Positions 42,708 to 51,825 of a stretch of 64,000 bases of DNA are shown piece after piece. The notes under the pieces were generated by a model, which searched no databases, was not told where the DNA came from, and was given only the letters and a program-made list of their open reading frames with translations. How positions within the stretch are numbered: position 1 is the first letter of the stretch; each line of letters opens with the position of its first letter. This DNA comes from Paracoccus sp. S-4012 (GTDB lineage: Bacteria; Pseudomonadota; Alphaproteobacteria; Rhodobacterales; Rhodobacteraceae). Made by a program: the position numbers and the translations under genes. Where the stretch lies: positions 1 to 64,000 of the forward strand of contig NZ_WKKA01000003.1 of the NCBI RefSeq assembly GCF_009674885.1, in the 5' to 3' direction.

Positions 42708-44141
42708 TCAGCGAAGAAGTTCGATCGCGGTCACCGATTGCGGCTGGACTTCGACCGCGAGGGAGGCGGTCCCGTCCTGCGAGGTGACAGGCTGCGGCGT
42801 CCACAGCAGCTCCGACTGCGCGATCAGCTCCGCAACCTGTGCCTGCGTCGGGTAGCCGGGAGAGGCCATCGCCTGCCATGCGGCGGTGGCGTTCGCGTGC
42901 CCGGCGTCGATCCGCGCCACCTGCGCCTCGCGCCAAGCCGGGGAATTTTCGAGCTCGATCCGCACCGTCTCCGCCGCGATGGGGTGCCGTGGCAGCGCCA
43001 GGTTGGTGATCACCACGGTGCTGCGATCCTCGCCCGAGACCATCCACGCGCTGACCGTCTCATGCGCACCCTGCATCGGGTGCATTCGGCCGCCCAGCCG
43101 GTGCAGAATCTCGAACGCCCGGTAGGCTGGTTTCGGAATGCCGTAGATGCTCATCAGCCCGAAGCCCCCGTGAAACGGCACGCTGGAAAAGAAGTTTTCG
43201 GCGAAGATGTCCGAGAATGCCCAGTAGCTGTAGCCCTGCACCAGATCGCCCATGTCGAGGATCGTCTTTACCGCATAGGCGGCGGCATAGGGATGGTCAT
43301 GCAGCGGATCGCGCGAATTGGAGGAGGTCGACCACTCCGTGTAATAGACCGGACGCCCTGCGGCCTGACCGCGCACGGCCGCCGCCTGCTCGCGCAGCAC
43401 GCCGATGCGGCTGGCGGCAAGCTGCGTCTCGGTGTCGTCGCCGGGCTTGCCGAAGGCGTCCGTCGGATAATGATGGGTGCTGATGAAGTCGTTGGGAACG
43501 CCGTGCGCCTCGCAGAACGAGATGAAATCGGCGATCCAGCCATTCGCCGCCGTCGCCGGTCCCCCGACCTTCAGTTCCGGCGATATCGCCTTGATCGCGC
43601 GCGCCGTCACCTCGTAGAGCCGGAAGTAATCCGCCTGCGTCCCGGTCCAGAATGCCTTCAGGTTCGGCTCGTTCCAGACCTCGAAGAACCAGGTCGAGAC
43701 CTCCTCGAGGCCGTAGCGATTGACCCAGTGCGCGACCAGCTTCGATATCAGGGTGCCCCATTGATCGTAATCGCGCGGGGGCGTGACATTGGCCTTGTAG
43801 CGGAACACGAAATCGGGACCCGACGACAGCGCGAGGGGCATGAAGCTGAGCTCCACGAAGGGCTTCATTCCCGCCGAGACGAGGAAGTCGAAAACCGTGT
43901 CGGCATTATAGAAGGAATAGACGAGCCGGTCGTTCTGGTTGACCAGCGTTCCCATGTCGTCGCTGAGAATGCCGTGAAACCGCACATAACGGAAGCCGAG
44001 GTCGTCGCGGCATCGCAGCAGCTGCGCTTGCCAGTCGGCCCGCAGCGCCACCGGCGCATGATCGCTGCCGACGCAAAGTTCCCAGAAATGGGGGAACGGG
44101 ACTGTCGCCGCCGCGCAATCCGTCGAGAAGGTCGCGCCCAT
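42708..44141 (-). CDS. GH39-family glycosidase (beta-xylosidase-like)
   Basis: A 477-residue TIM-barrel clan-A hydrolase. The acid/base Glu is in WFFEVWNEPNLKAFW, the nucleophile Glu in PVYYTEWSTSSNSR, plus YVRFHGILSDDMG and HHYPTDAFG. A small C-terminal beta domain follows the barrel. No signal peptide is seen. With the glycoamylase downstream (2-base gap) it probably degrades a beta-linked oligosaccharide whose sugars are then oxidised by the GMC enzymes; the substrate is not readable from the sequence. Confidence 0.92.
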   Translation of the reverse strand: MGATFSTDCAAATVPFPHFWELCVGSDHAPVALRADWQAQLLRCRDDLGFRYVRFHGILSDDMGTLVNQNDRLVYSFYNADTVFDFLVSAGMKPFVELSFMPLALSSGPDFVFRYKANVTPPRDYDQWGTLISKLVAHWVNRYGLEEVSTWFFEVWNEPNLKAFWTGTQADYFRLYEVTARAIKAISPELKVGGPATAANGWIADFISFCEAHGVPNDFISTHHYPTDAFGKPGDDTETQLAASRIGVLREQAAAVRGQAAGRPVYYTEWSTSSNSRDPLHDHPYAAAYAVKTILDMGDLVQGYSYWAFSDIFAENFFSSVPFHGGFGLMSIYGIPKPAYRAFEILHRLGGRMHPMQGAHETVSAWMVSGEDRSTVVITNLALPRHPIAAETVRIELENSPAWREAQVARIDAGHANATAAWQAMASPGYPTQAQVAELIAQSELLWTPQPVTSQDGTASLAVEVQPQSVTAIELLR

Positions 44142-44487
44142 CCGATACCACCCGCCTCACCGCTCCCGAACGCCCCGCAGCCGGCGCGGCCCCGTCCGCG
44201 CGTCATCCGCTCGTCTGCCCGAACGCCGGGCGGTGACGGGAGGCGAGGACACTTGCAAGTCCTCGTCGCATGGCGTGGCTCACCTTGCCTGACAGACTGG
44301 AATAACCACGAAAACGCGCGCTCACCGCACTTGGTTTCACGCGGGCTCCTGCGTCGCGCGCAGATCGCCCATGCACTGAACAGGCGTCTGCGTACGACCC
44401 GGGCCGCGCACCCCCGCGCCGGAACTCCGGTTCCCACCGCGCGTTGGTCCGGCCGGCCCGCATCGGTCGTCACGAGGGAGGGTCGGC
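44142..44487. promoter_or_regulatory. 346-base divergent intergenic region (GH39 / SDR)
   Basis: No gene is supported. It should carry the leftward promoter for the glycosidase-GMC operon and the rightward promoter for the SDR. An AT-richer patch, GGAATAACCACGAAAACG around 44303-44320, is the most promoter-like spot. No regulator gene or strong operator repeat is adjacent. Confidence 0.3.
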
Positions 44488-45489
44488 ATGTCGGTCGTCA
44501 TGGTTACGGGCGCCTCGGCGGGCGTCGGCCGCGCCATCGTCCGGCGGTTTGCCCAAGAGGGGGCGCAAATTGGGCTCATGGCACGCGGCATCGACCGCCT
44601 GGAGACCGCGGCGCGCGAGGTGCGGGCCGGCGGGGGCGAGGCCCTGGTGCTGCCGCTCGACGTGGCGAATGCCGAGGCGGTGGACGCGGCCGCCGAGGCG
44701 ATGGAGCGCCGCTTCGGTCCCATCGACGTCTGGATCAACGTCGCCATGGTGACCGTCATGGCGCCGGTCTCGGAGATGACCGCCGCAGAATACCGCCGGG
44801 TCACCGAGGTCACCTATCTGGGTTGCGTGCACGGCACCTTGGCGGCGCTCAAGCGGATGCGGCCGCGCAACCGCGGCATGATCATCCAGATCGGATCGGC
44901 TCTGGCCTATCGCTCGATCCCGCTGCAATCGGCCTATTGCGCTGCCAAGCACGCCGTCATCGGCTTCACCGACTCGCTGAGGTCCGAGCTGATCCACGAC
45001 GGCAGCCGGGTCCATCTGACGGTGATGCAACTGCCCGCGGTCAACACCCCGCAGTTCGACTGGGCGCGCAACAAGCTGCCTCGCCGTCCGCAGCCGCTGC
45101 CGCCGATCTTCGAGCCGGAACTGATCGCCGAAGCGGTGTTCCACGCCGCCTCGAACCCGCGGCGCGAGTATTGGCTGGGGTGGCCCACGGTCAAGGCCAT
45201 CATCGGCGAGCGCCTCGTCCCGGGCCTGGCCGACCGCATCCTGGCCACCGAGGCCTGGGACGGGCAGATGACCGCCGAGCCGGCGCGCGAGCGTCCCGAC
45301 AACCTCTACGAGCCGGTGCCCGGCGACTACGCCGCCCGTGGACGCTTCAGCGACCGGGCGTCCTCGCGCTCGCCCGCGATCTGGGCGAGCGAGCACCGGC
45401 AGGCGGCGTCCCTTGCGGCGGGCATCGGACTCGCCGCACTGGCCGGAGCAGGGCTGGCGATGAGCCTTTCGTCACGCCCGCGTCATTGA
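44488..45489 (+). CDS. short-chain dehydrogenase/reductase with C-terminal membrane anchor
   Basis: A 333-residue SDR. Cofactor motif VTGASAGVGRAIVRRFAQEG, an NNAG-like position INVAMVTVM (altered), Ser in IQIGSALAYRSI, and catalytic YCAAKHAV. After the SDR core (about 1-250) there is a tail ending in a predicted TM helix (AAGIGLAALAGAGLAMSL). The family is often annotated as SDR with unknown substrate in stress-related clusters. The gene has GGGAGGG upstream of ATG 44488. Confidence 0.9.
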   Translation: MSVVMVTGASAGVGRAIVRRFAQEGAQIGLMARGIDRLETAAREVRAGGGEALVLPLDVANAEAVDAAAEAMERRFGPIDVWINVAMVTVMAPVSEMTAAEYRRVTEVTYLGCVHGTLAALKRMRPRNRGMIIQIGSALAYRSIPLQSAYCAAKHAVIGFTDSLRSELIHDGSRVHLTVMQLPAVNTPQFDWARNKLPRRPQPLPPIFEPELIAEAVFHAASNPRREYWLGWPTVKAIIGERLVPGLADRILATEAWDGQMTAEPARERPDNLYEPVPGDYAARGRFSDRASSRSPAIWASEHRQAASLAAGIGLAALAGAGLAMSLSSRPRH

Positions 45490-45636
45490 CGGCGCCTGCT
45501 CGAGGCGTCCAAATGGACAGCCATCCTGTCGTCTCTTCCCGAACTCACCTCCGGCGCTTATGCGCGCGGAGCTCAAGACCCCTTGCGCGCCCAGGGGCAT
45601 CCACACATGAAGTAGCGCGAAAGGGCGAGCGCTGGG

Positions 45637-46173
45637 TTATGTGGGCGAGGGTAGGGGGTCCGTGACCCGCGGGGCAAGCCAATTGCTTTGACACTTCCCC
45701 CAGCGCGGGCTCGTCCCACTCGTCGTTGCAGTCTCGTCGATCGTCGGCGTCGAACGTCCGACAACGCGCGCGGGCTGCAGGTTGCGGCCCTGATGTCGGC
45801 GTGCACCATCTGTCTGCCATAGGCGGCGGGGGCGAACCATTGGTTGCCCAGACGGGTCGGCGAAGGCGGTAAGCGGGACCAGGCAACCGTGCCCCGGCTC
45901 GAGCCACCGCCGCCAGTGCGGCGAGGCGGTGTTGCGGATGTTGGTCACGCCGGGATCCCGCGCGGTTCGCAGATGCATCGGCGGGGTCGGCATGCCCCAG
46001 CGGGCTTTCGCCAGTTCCAGCCCGCCCTCGGGCGCGTGTCGGATCACCGGGGCGAGCTGGTCGGGATAGACCTCCCCCGGCTGCAGGTTGCCTGCGCGGT
46101 CGCGCCACCCGTGATGCGCGAAGAGCTGGCGCATGGCCTCCTGCGTGGTGGTCTGGCTGTAGAGGTTGCAGAT
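45637..46173 (-). pseudogene. second SRAP (YedK/HMCES-type) gene, frameshifted, AUC at start position
   Basis: The reading from ATC 46173 gives ICNLYSQTTTQEAMRQLF, then ARWGMPTPP, GVTNIRNTASPHWRRWL and CLVPLTAFADP. It slips near 45840 (expected QWFAP continues in another frame) and never reaches the catalytic His block, so it is broken. AGGAGG at 46186-46181 lies 7 bases before ATC-TGC. Between the preceding in-frame TGA and the Cys codon there is no ATG, GTG, TTG or CTG. The active-site Glu of FAEP/FxEW is Asp here. It is an independent or duplicated relative of the SRAP gene at 8260-9231. Confidence 0.82.
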
Positions 46174-46237
46174 GGGAACGCCTCCTCGATGGTCGGGGTC
46201 CTGGCGGTGTGATGGGCATGCCTCGGGAGCGGCAGGC

Positions 46238-47281
46238 TCAGGCCTCCTGCGACTCCCCGCGGTCGGTCATGGCCGCGAGGACGCGGGCCATGCGCAGCAC
46301 ACCCGCCGGCCTGCCGGAGGGGTCCGTCACGACCAGCCGGTCGACAGCCCGCCGGGCCATCAGCCGCCCCGCCTCTTCGAGGGATGCGTCCCCCGCGATC
46401 GCATCGGCGGGCAGGTCGGCTGCGGGCACCGGCTCCATCGCGGCGTCGGCGCGGATCACGCGGCCGCGGTTCACCTCGCGCACGAAGTTCTCGATATAGG
46501 CGTCGGCGGGCCGGAGGACGATGTCCTGGCTGGTGCCCGCCTGGATGATCTCGCCGTCGCGCAGGATCGCGATGTTGTCGCCCAGCCGCAGCGCCTCGTC
46601 GAGGTCATGGGTGATGAAGACCACGGTCTTGCGGATGTCCTTCTGCAGGTCCAGCAGCACCGACTGCATGTCCACCCGGATCAGCGGGTCGAGGGCCGAG
46701 AAGGCCTCGTCCATCAGCAGGATCGGCGCGTCGTTGGTGAGCGCGCGGGCGAGGCCGACGCGCTGCTGCATGCCGCCCGAAAGCTGGTTGGGGTAGCGGG
46801 TCTCGTAGCCCTTCAGCCCGACGCGCTCGACCCAGGCGAGGGCGCGCTCCACCCGCTCGGCCGGCGGGACGCCCTGCACCTCGAGGCCGTAGACCGCGTT
46901 CTCCATCACCGTGCGGTTCGGCAGCAGGGCAAATTTCTGGAACACCATGGCCGTCTGGCGGCGCCGGAACTGCCGCAGCGCCTCGGGGGACATCTTCACG
47001 ACATCCTCGCCGCCGACCAGCACCTCGCCCGCCGTGGGCTCGATCAGGCGGTTGATGTGCCGGATCAGCGTGGACTTGCCCGAGCCGGACAGGCCCATGA
47101 TGACCTGGATGCGGCCCGGCGCCATCGTCAGGTTGATGTCGCGCAGCCCGAGGACGGCGCGGAAACGCTCGTTCAGCTCGGTCTTGCTCATCCCCTCGCG
47201 CGCGAGCGGCAGCACCGCCGCCGGATCGGCGCCGAAGATCTTGTAGAGGCCGCGGATCTCGATGCCGATCGGGTCAGCCAT
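46238..47281 (-). CDS. proV: glycine betaine/proline ABC transporter ATPase
   Basis: A 347-residue ATPase of the OpuA/ProV group. Walker A is GLSGSGKST, Q-loop region FQKFALLPNRTV, signature LSGGMQQRVGLARAL, Walker B ILLMDEAFSALDPL, and H-loop FITHDLDEA. A C-terminal CBS-like region (about 275-345: DASLEEAGRLMARRAVDRLV) is usual in osmolyte sensors. N-terminal KIFGADPAAVLPLAREGMSK is the ProV hallmark. It overlaps proW by 8 bases. Confidence 0.96.
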   Translation of the reverse strand: MADPIGIEIRGLYKIFGADPAAVLPLAREGMSKTELNERFRAVLGLRDINLTMAPGRIQVIMGLSGSGKSTLIRHINRLIEPTAGEVLVGGEDVVKMSPEALRQFRRRQTAMVFQKFALLPNRTVMENAVYGLEVQGVPPAERVERALAWVERVGLKGYETRYPNQLSGGMQQRVGLARALTNDAPILLMDEAFSALDPLIRVDMQSVLLDLQKDIRKTVVFITHDLDEALRLGDNIAILRDGEIIQAGTSQDIVLRPADAYIENFVREVNRGRVIRADAAMEPVPAADLPADAIAGDASLEEAGRLMARRAVDRLVVTDPSGRPAGVLRMARVLAAMTDRGESQEA

Positions 47282-48161
47282 GGACGACCTCGCTGTGCTT
47301 CTGCAGGCGGCGGCCGAAGGCCTGGCTCACCCGGTCGAAGATGATGGCGATGCCGACGATGGCGAAGCCGTTGAACATGCCGAGGGTGAAATACTGGTTC
47401 GAGATCGCCCGCAGCACCGGTTGTCCCAGCCCCTGCACGCCGATCATCGAGGCGATCACGACCATGGCCAGCGCCATCATGATCGTCTGGTTGATCCCCG
47501 CCATGATCGTCGGCAGCGCCAGCGGCAGCTGCACCTTGCGCAGCTTCTGCCAACTCGAGGAGCCGAAGGCGTCCGCGGCTTCCAGCATGTCGCGGTCCAC
47601 CAGCCGGATGCCGAGATCGGTCAGGCGGATGATCGGCGGCATGGCGTAGATCACGACCGCCAGCAGCCCCGGCACCCGGCCGATCCCCAGCAGCATCACC
47701 ACCGGGATGAGGTAGACGAAGCTCGGCATGGTCTGCATCACGTCGAGCACCGGGTTGACCGCCGCCCGCACCCGGCCCCAGCGGGCCATCGCAACACCGA
47801 GCGGGATGCCGAGCGCGATCGAGATCACGGTGCAGACGAAGATCATCGCGATGGTCTTCATCGTGTCGTCCCACATGCCGAAATAACCGATCAGCAGCAG
47901 GGTCACGGCCGAGCCCGCGGTGATCCGCCAGCTGCGGCTCGCCAGCCAGCAGATGCCGGTGATCAGCAGGAAGACGACGATCCAGGGCGTCTGGGTCATG
48001 AACCGCTCGGCCTGGATCAGGAAGATCCGCAGCGGCTCGAACAGGCCCTCGATCGTGTCGCCATAGGCGCGGGTGAAGGCGCGGAAGCCGTCGTCAATCG
48101 CCTTCTTCAGGTCGCGCAGGCGGGCGTCGTCCATCTGCGGAAATCGGGTCAGCCAGTCCAT
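47274..48161 (-). CDS. proW: glycine betaine/proline ABC transporter permease
   Basis: A 295-residue inner-membrane permease with about six TM helices, and the EAA-type loop DMLEAADAFGSSSWQKLRKVQLPLALPTIM. N-terminal FRAFTRAYGDTIEGLFEPLR and VLDVMQTMPSFVYLIP match ProW. It is co-transcribed with proV and proX. Confidence 0.96.
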   Translation of the reverse strand: MDWLTRFPQMDDARLRDLKKAIDDGFRAFTRAYGDTIEGLFEPLRIFLIQAERFMTQTPWIVVFLLITGICWLASRSWRITAGSAVTLLLIGYFGMWDDTMKTIAMIFVCTVISIALGIPLGVAMARWGRVRAAVNPVLDVMQTMPSFVYLIPVVMLLGIGRVPGLLAVVIYAMPPIIRLTDLGIRLVDRDMLEAADAFGSSSWQKLRKVQLPLALPTIMAGINQTIMMALAMVVIASMIGVQGLGQPVLRAISNQYFTLGMFNGFAIVGIAIIFDRVSQAFGRRLQKHSEVVHG

Positions 48162-48252
48162 GCGGCACTCGTCTCGCGGGTCCGGCGCGGCAGGCGCGCC
48201 GGGTCAGGAGGGGAACCGGCGGCGCGCGATGGCGCGCCGCCAGCGGCGTGGA

Positions 48253-49251
48253 TCAAAGCGCCGCCTTGATCGCCTCGGCCGCCTCGGGCGAGACCCAGGG
48301 CGTCCACAGGTCCTCGTTCTCCTGCAGGAAGTGGCGCGCGCCGTCCTCGCCGGTCGCCTGGTTGTCGCTCATCCAGGCCATGACGCCGTTGACGGTGTCG
48401 TTGGACCACGAACGCTTGGACAGGTAGTCCATCACCCCGGCCGGGGCGCTGTCGGCGAACTCCTTGGTGACGACCGTCTGCACGCGGTCGAGCGGCCAGT
48501 CGTTCTTCTTCGGCTCGGCGCATTCCGCGTTCGAGGTGCAGGAGGTCCACTCCTCCTTGTCGAAGGGCACGCCGTGATCGAGCTTGACCATGTCGTAGCG
48601 CCCGAGCAGCGCCGTGGGGGCCCAGTAGTAGCCCAGCCAGCCCTCCTGGCGCTCGTAGGCGCGGGCGATGGAGCCGTCGAGGCCCGCGGCCGAGCCGGTG
48701 TCGATCAGGTTGAAGCCCTTGCCGGCGCCGTCGAAGCCCTTGAACAGCTGCCCGGTGACGACCGTGCCGCCCCAGCCCTGGGGACCGTTGTAGACCGCGC
48801 CCTTGGACGAATCCTCGGGATCGGGGAACAGCTCCGGGTGGGCGAGGGCGTCGTCGATCGTCTTGATGTCGGGGTGGGCGTCGGCGACGTATTTCGGGAT
48901 CCACCAGCCCTGCACCGCGCCGTCCGACAGGATGTCGTCGGTGACGACGATCTTGCCCTCGTCCAGCCCCGCCTGGATGACCTCGGGGACGAGGTCCACC
49001 CAACCCTCGGGCGCGATCTGCGGCTCGCCCTTCTCGACCATCGAGGTGATCGTGGGCACCGTGTCGCCCTGGATGATCTCGGCGCTGCAGCCGTAGCCGT
49101 TGTTCAGGATGAACTGGTCGAGGGCGGCCGCAAGCTCGGCGCTCTGCCAGTTCATGCTGGCGATCACCGGGCTGCCGCAGTCCTGCGCCAGTGCCGCGCC
49201 GCCAAAGCCGCTTGCGAGGGCGAGTGCCACCGTTCCGAACAGTTTCTTCAT
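48253..49251 (-). CDS. proX: glycine betaine/proline-binding periplasmic protein
   Basis: A 332-residue protein with Sec signal MKKLFGTVALALASGFGGAALA and mature start QDCGSPVIASMNWQSAELAA (OpuAC fold). Trp residues typical of quaternary-amine cages appear in EGWVDLVPE, QGWWIPKYV and EGWLGYYWAPTALLG. ATG 49251 has GGAGGAC upstream. It delivers betaine or a related osmolyte to ProW/ProV; the adjacent demethylating enzymes suggest catabolic use. Confidence 0.95.
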   Translation of the reverse strand: MKKLFGTVALALASGFGGAALAQDCGSPVIASMNWQSAELAAALDQFILNNGYGCSAEIIQGDTVPTITSMVEKGEPQIAPEGWVDLVPEVIQAGLDEGKIVVTDDILSDGAVQGWWIPKYVADAHPDIKTIDDALAHPELFPDPEDSSKGAVYNGPQGWGGTVVTGQLFKGFDGAGKGFNLIDTGSAAGLDGSIARAYERQEGWLGYYWAPTALLGRYDMVKLDHGVPFDKEEWTSCTSNAECAEPKKNDWPLDRVQTVVTKEFADSAPAGVMDYLSKRSWSNDTVNGVMAWMSDNQATGEDGARHFLQENEDLWTPWVSPEAAEAIKAAL

Positions 49252-49364
49252 GTTGTTGTCCTCCCTTGGTTCTTTCGTCTGTCGCGGCTCCTTTGCGGGC
49301 GCGCGACTCCGTCAGCACTATGGACAGTAGGCCCCCCTTGAGGCCAGCGGATATCGCAGATGCG

Positions 49365-51815
49365 TCATTCTCGCACATGCAGCGACTTCGGGTCGTAAAG
49401 CGGCGCGAGGCTCGCCTCGGCCGCGACGCGGCGGCCCGCGACCTCGATCGCGTAGGTCGAACCCAGCATCTCGCCCGCAGCCTCCCCCGGCGCGCGGCAG
49501 GGGACGTAGCCGAGGCCGATGGCGCCGCCGAGGGTGTGGCCGTAGGCGCCGGAGGTGACGTGGCCGACGATCAAGCCGTCGCGCAGGATCGGCTCGTTGT
49601 GAAACAGCAGCGGCTCGGGGTCGGTCAGGCGGAACTGCATCAGCCGCCGCTCGAGGCCCGCCTCGCGCTTGCGCAGCACGGCCTCGCGGCCGATGAACTC
49701 GCCCTTGGCGGTCTTGACCGCGAAGCCGAGGCCTGCCTCGAGGACATGGTCCTCGTCGGTGATGTCGTGGCCGAAATGGCGATAGGACTTCTCGATCCGG
49801 CAGCTGTCCATCGCGTGCAGGCCGCAGAGCGTCAGCCCGACCGCCCCGCCGGCCTCGGCCAGCGTCTCGAATACATGCGCGGCCTGATCGGTGGGGACGT
49901 AAAGCTCCCAGCCGAGCTCGCCCACATAGGTCACGCGATGCGCGCGCACGAGGGTCATGCCAAGCTCGATCTCGCGCGCCGTCCCGAACGGGTGGGCGTC
50001 GTTGCCGAGGTCGGCGGGCGAGACCAGCGACAGCAGTTCGCGCGAGCGCGGGCCCATGACCGGGATCACCGCCTCGGCGGCGCTGACATCGGTGATCGTG
50101 ACCCACTCCTCGCCAAGGTGCCGCCGCAGCCAGGCGAGATCGCGCTGCAGGGTGGCGGCCGGCACCACGAGGAAGAACGCGGTTTCGGAGAGCCGCGTGA
50201 TGGTCAGGTCGCTCTCGATCCCGCCGCGGGCGTTCAGCATTTGCGTGTAGACGATCCGTCCGGCCGCGACATCGAGATCGTTGCCGCAGAGCCGCTGCAG
50301 GAACCCCAGCGCGTCGCGCCCCTCGACCCGGATCTTGCCGAAGGACGACATGTCGAGCAGCCCGACCCCCTCGCGCAGCGCCCGATGCTCGGCGGCGCTG
50401 TTCGGAAACCAGTTCTGCCGCTGCCAGCCGTAGCGATACTCGCGCGCCTCGCCCTCGCCCGCGAACCAGTTCGCCCGCTCCCATCCCGCGACGTCGCCAA
50501 AGACCGCTCCGCGCGCCTTCAGATGCTCGTGCAGGGCCGAGCGGCGGATGCCGCGGGCGGTCGTCACCTGGCGGTAGGGGAAGTGGTCGGCGTAGAGCAG
50601 GCCCAGCGTTTCCGTCACCCGCTCGCGCAGGTAGCGGCGGTTGCGCTGGAACGGTTGCGCGCGGCGGATGTCCACTTCCCAGAGGTCAAAGGGCGGCTGG
50701 CCCGCATCCATCCATCGCGCCAGCGCCATGCCGGCCCCGCCCGAGGACACGATCCCCACCGAGTTGTAGCCCGCCGCGATCCAGTAGCCGCGGACCTCCG
50801 GCGCCTCGCCCAGATAGTAGCGGTCGTCGGGGGTGAAGCTCTCGGGGCCGTTGAAGAAGGTGTGGATGCCGGCCTGGGCGAGCATCGGCATGCGCGCGAC
50901 GGCCATCTCGAGGATCGGCTCGAAATGGTCGAAGTCCTCGGGCAGCTGGTCGAAGCAGAAGTCCTCGCGGATGCCGTCCATGCCCCAAGGCTTCGCCACC
51001 GGCTCGAAGGCGCCCAGCATCATCTTGCCGGCGTCCTCCTTGTAATAGGCGCATTCGTCCGGGACGCGCAGGACCGGCAGGCGCGCAAGATCGGGGATCG
51101 CCTCGGTGACGATGTAGAAATGCTCGCAGGCGTGCAGCGGCAGGGTGACACCGTTCTGCGCCGCGAGGTCGCGCCCCCACATGCCGCCGCAGTTCACGAC
51201 ATGATCCGCCGCGACATGCCCGTGCTCGCCGCCCGCCTCCCAGTCCACGCCGGTCACGCGCCCATCCGCGGTCGTGACGCGCGTGACCTTGACGCCCTCG
51301 ACGATCTGCGCCCCCCGCATCCGCGCGCCCCGTGCGAGCGCAAGCGCGATGTTGGCCGGGTCGGCCTGCCCGTCGCCCGGCAGATGCACGCCGCTGACCA
51401 CGTCCGAGGTCTCGAGATGCGGATAGAGCGCCCGGACCTCGGCGGGGCCAAGCTCGCTGACCTCGACCCCGAAGGCCCGCGCCATCGAGGCCTGCCGCAG
51501 CAGTTCCTCGCGCCGCTCACCCGTCAGCGCGACCGAGATGGAACCGCGCTGGCTGAAGCCGGTGGCGAGGCCGGTCTCGGCCTCCAGCCGCGTGTAGAGG
51601 TCGGTTGAATACTTCGCCAGCCGCGTCATGTTGGGGCTGGCGCGCAGCTGCCCGACCAACCCCGCCGCGTGCCAGGTGGTGCCGCTCGTCAACTGCTTGC
51701 GTTCCAGCAGCAGGATGTCGGTCCAGCCGAGCTCGGCCAGGTGATAGGCGACCGAGCAGCCCGAGATGCCGCCGCCGATGATGACGACGCGGGCCTGCGA
51801 CGGGATCGTGGCCAT
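49365..51815 (-). CDS. dimethylglycine/sarcosine dehydrogenase-type FAD-GcvT fusion protein 1
   Basis: An 816-residue enzyme. The N-terminal DAO domain has [20 protein letters not shown] (FAD) and [15 protein letters not shown], with the His that covalently binds FAD in this family. A middle FAO-M region follows. The C-terminal GcvT-like folate-binding half (about 430-810) includes [34 protein letters not shown] and [19 protein letters not shown]. It oxidatively demethylates an N-methylglycine and passes C1 to folate. It is one of two paralogues beside the betaine transporter. Confidence 0.93.
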   Translation of the reverse strand: MATIPSQARVVIIGGGISGCSVAYHLAELGWTDILLLERKQLTSGTTWHAAGLVGQLRASPNMTRLAKYSTDLYTRLEAETGLATGFSQRGSISVALTGERREELLRQASMARAFGVEVSELGPAEVRALYPHLETSDVVSGVHLPGDGQADPANIALALARGARMRGAQIVEGVKVTRVTTADGRVTGVDWEAGGEHGHVAADHVVNCGGMWGRDLAAQNGVTLPLHACEHFYIVTEAIPDLARLPVLRVPDECAYYKEDAGKMMLGAFEPVAKPWGMDGIREDFCFDQLPEDFDHFEPILEMAVARMPMLAQAGIHTFFNGPESFTPDDRYYLGEAPEVRGYWIAAGYNSVGIVSSGGAGMALARWMDAGQPPFDLWEVDIRRAQPFQRNRRYLRERVTETLGLLYADHFPYRQVTTARGIRRSALHEHLKARGAVFGDVAGWERANWFAGEGEAREYRYGWQRQNWFPNSAAEHRALREGVGLLDMSSFGKIRVEGRDALGFLQRLCGNDLDVAAGRIVYTQMLNARGGIESDLTITRLSETAFFLVVPAATLQRDLAWLRRHLGEEWVTITDVSAAEAVIPVMGPRSRELLSLVSPADLGNDAHPFGTAREIELGMTLVRAHRVTYVGELGWELYVPTDQAAHVFETLAEAGGAVGLTLCGLHAMDSCRIEKSYRHFGHDITDEDHVLEAGLGFAVKTAKGEFIGREAVLRKREAGLERRLMQFRLTDPEPLLFHNEPILRDGLIVGHVTSGAYGHTLGGAIGLGYVPCRAPGEAAGEMLGSTYAIEVAGRRVAAEASLAPLYDPKSLHVRE

Positions 51816-51825
51816 AGGGTGCTCC

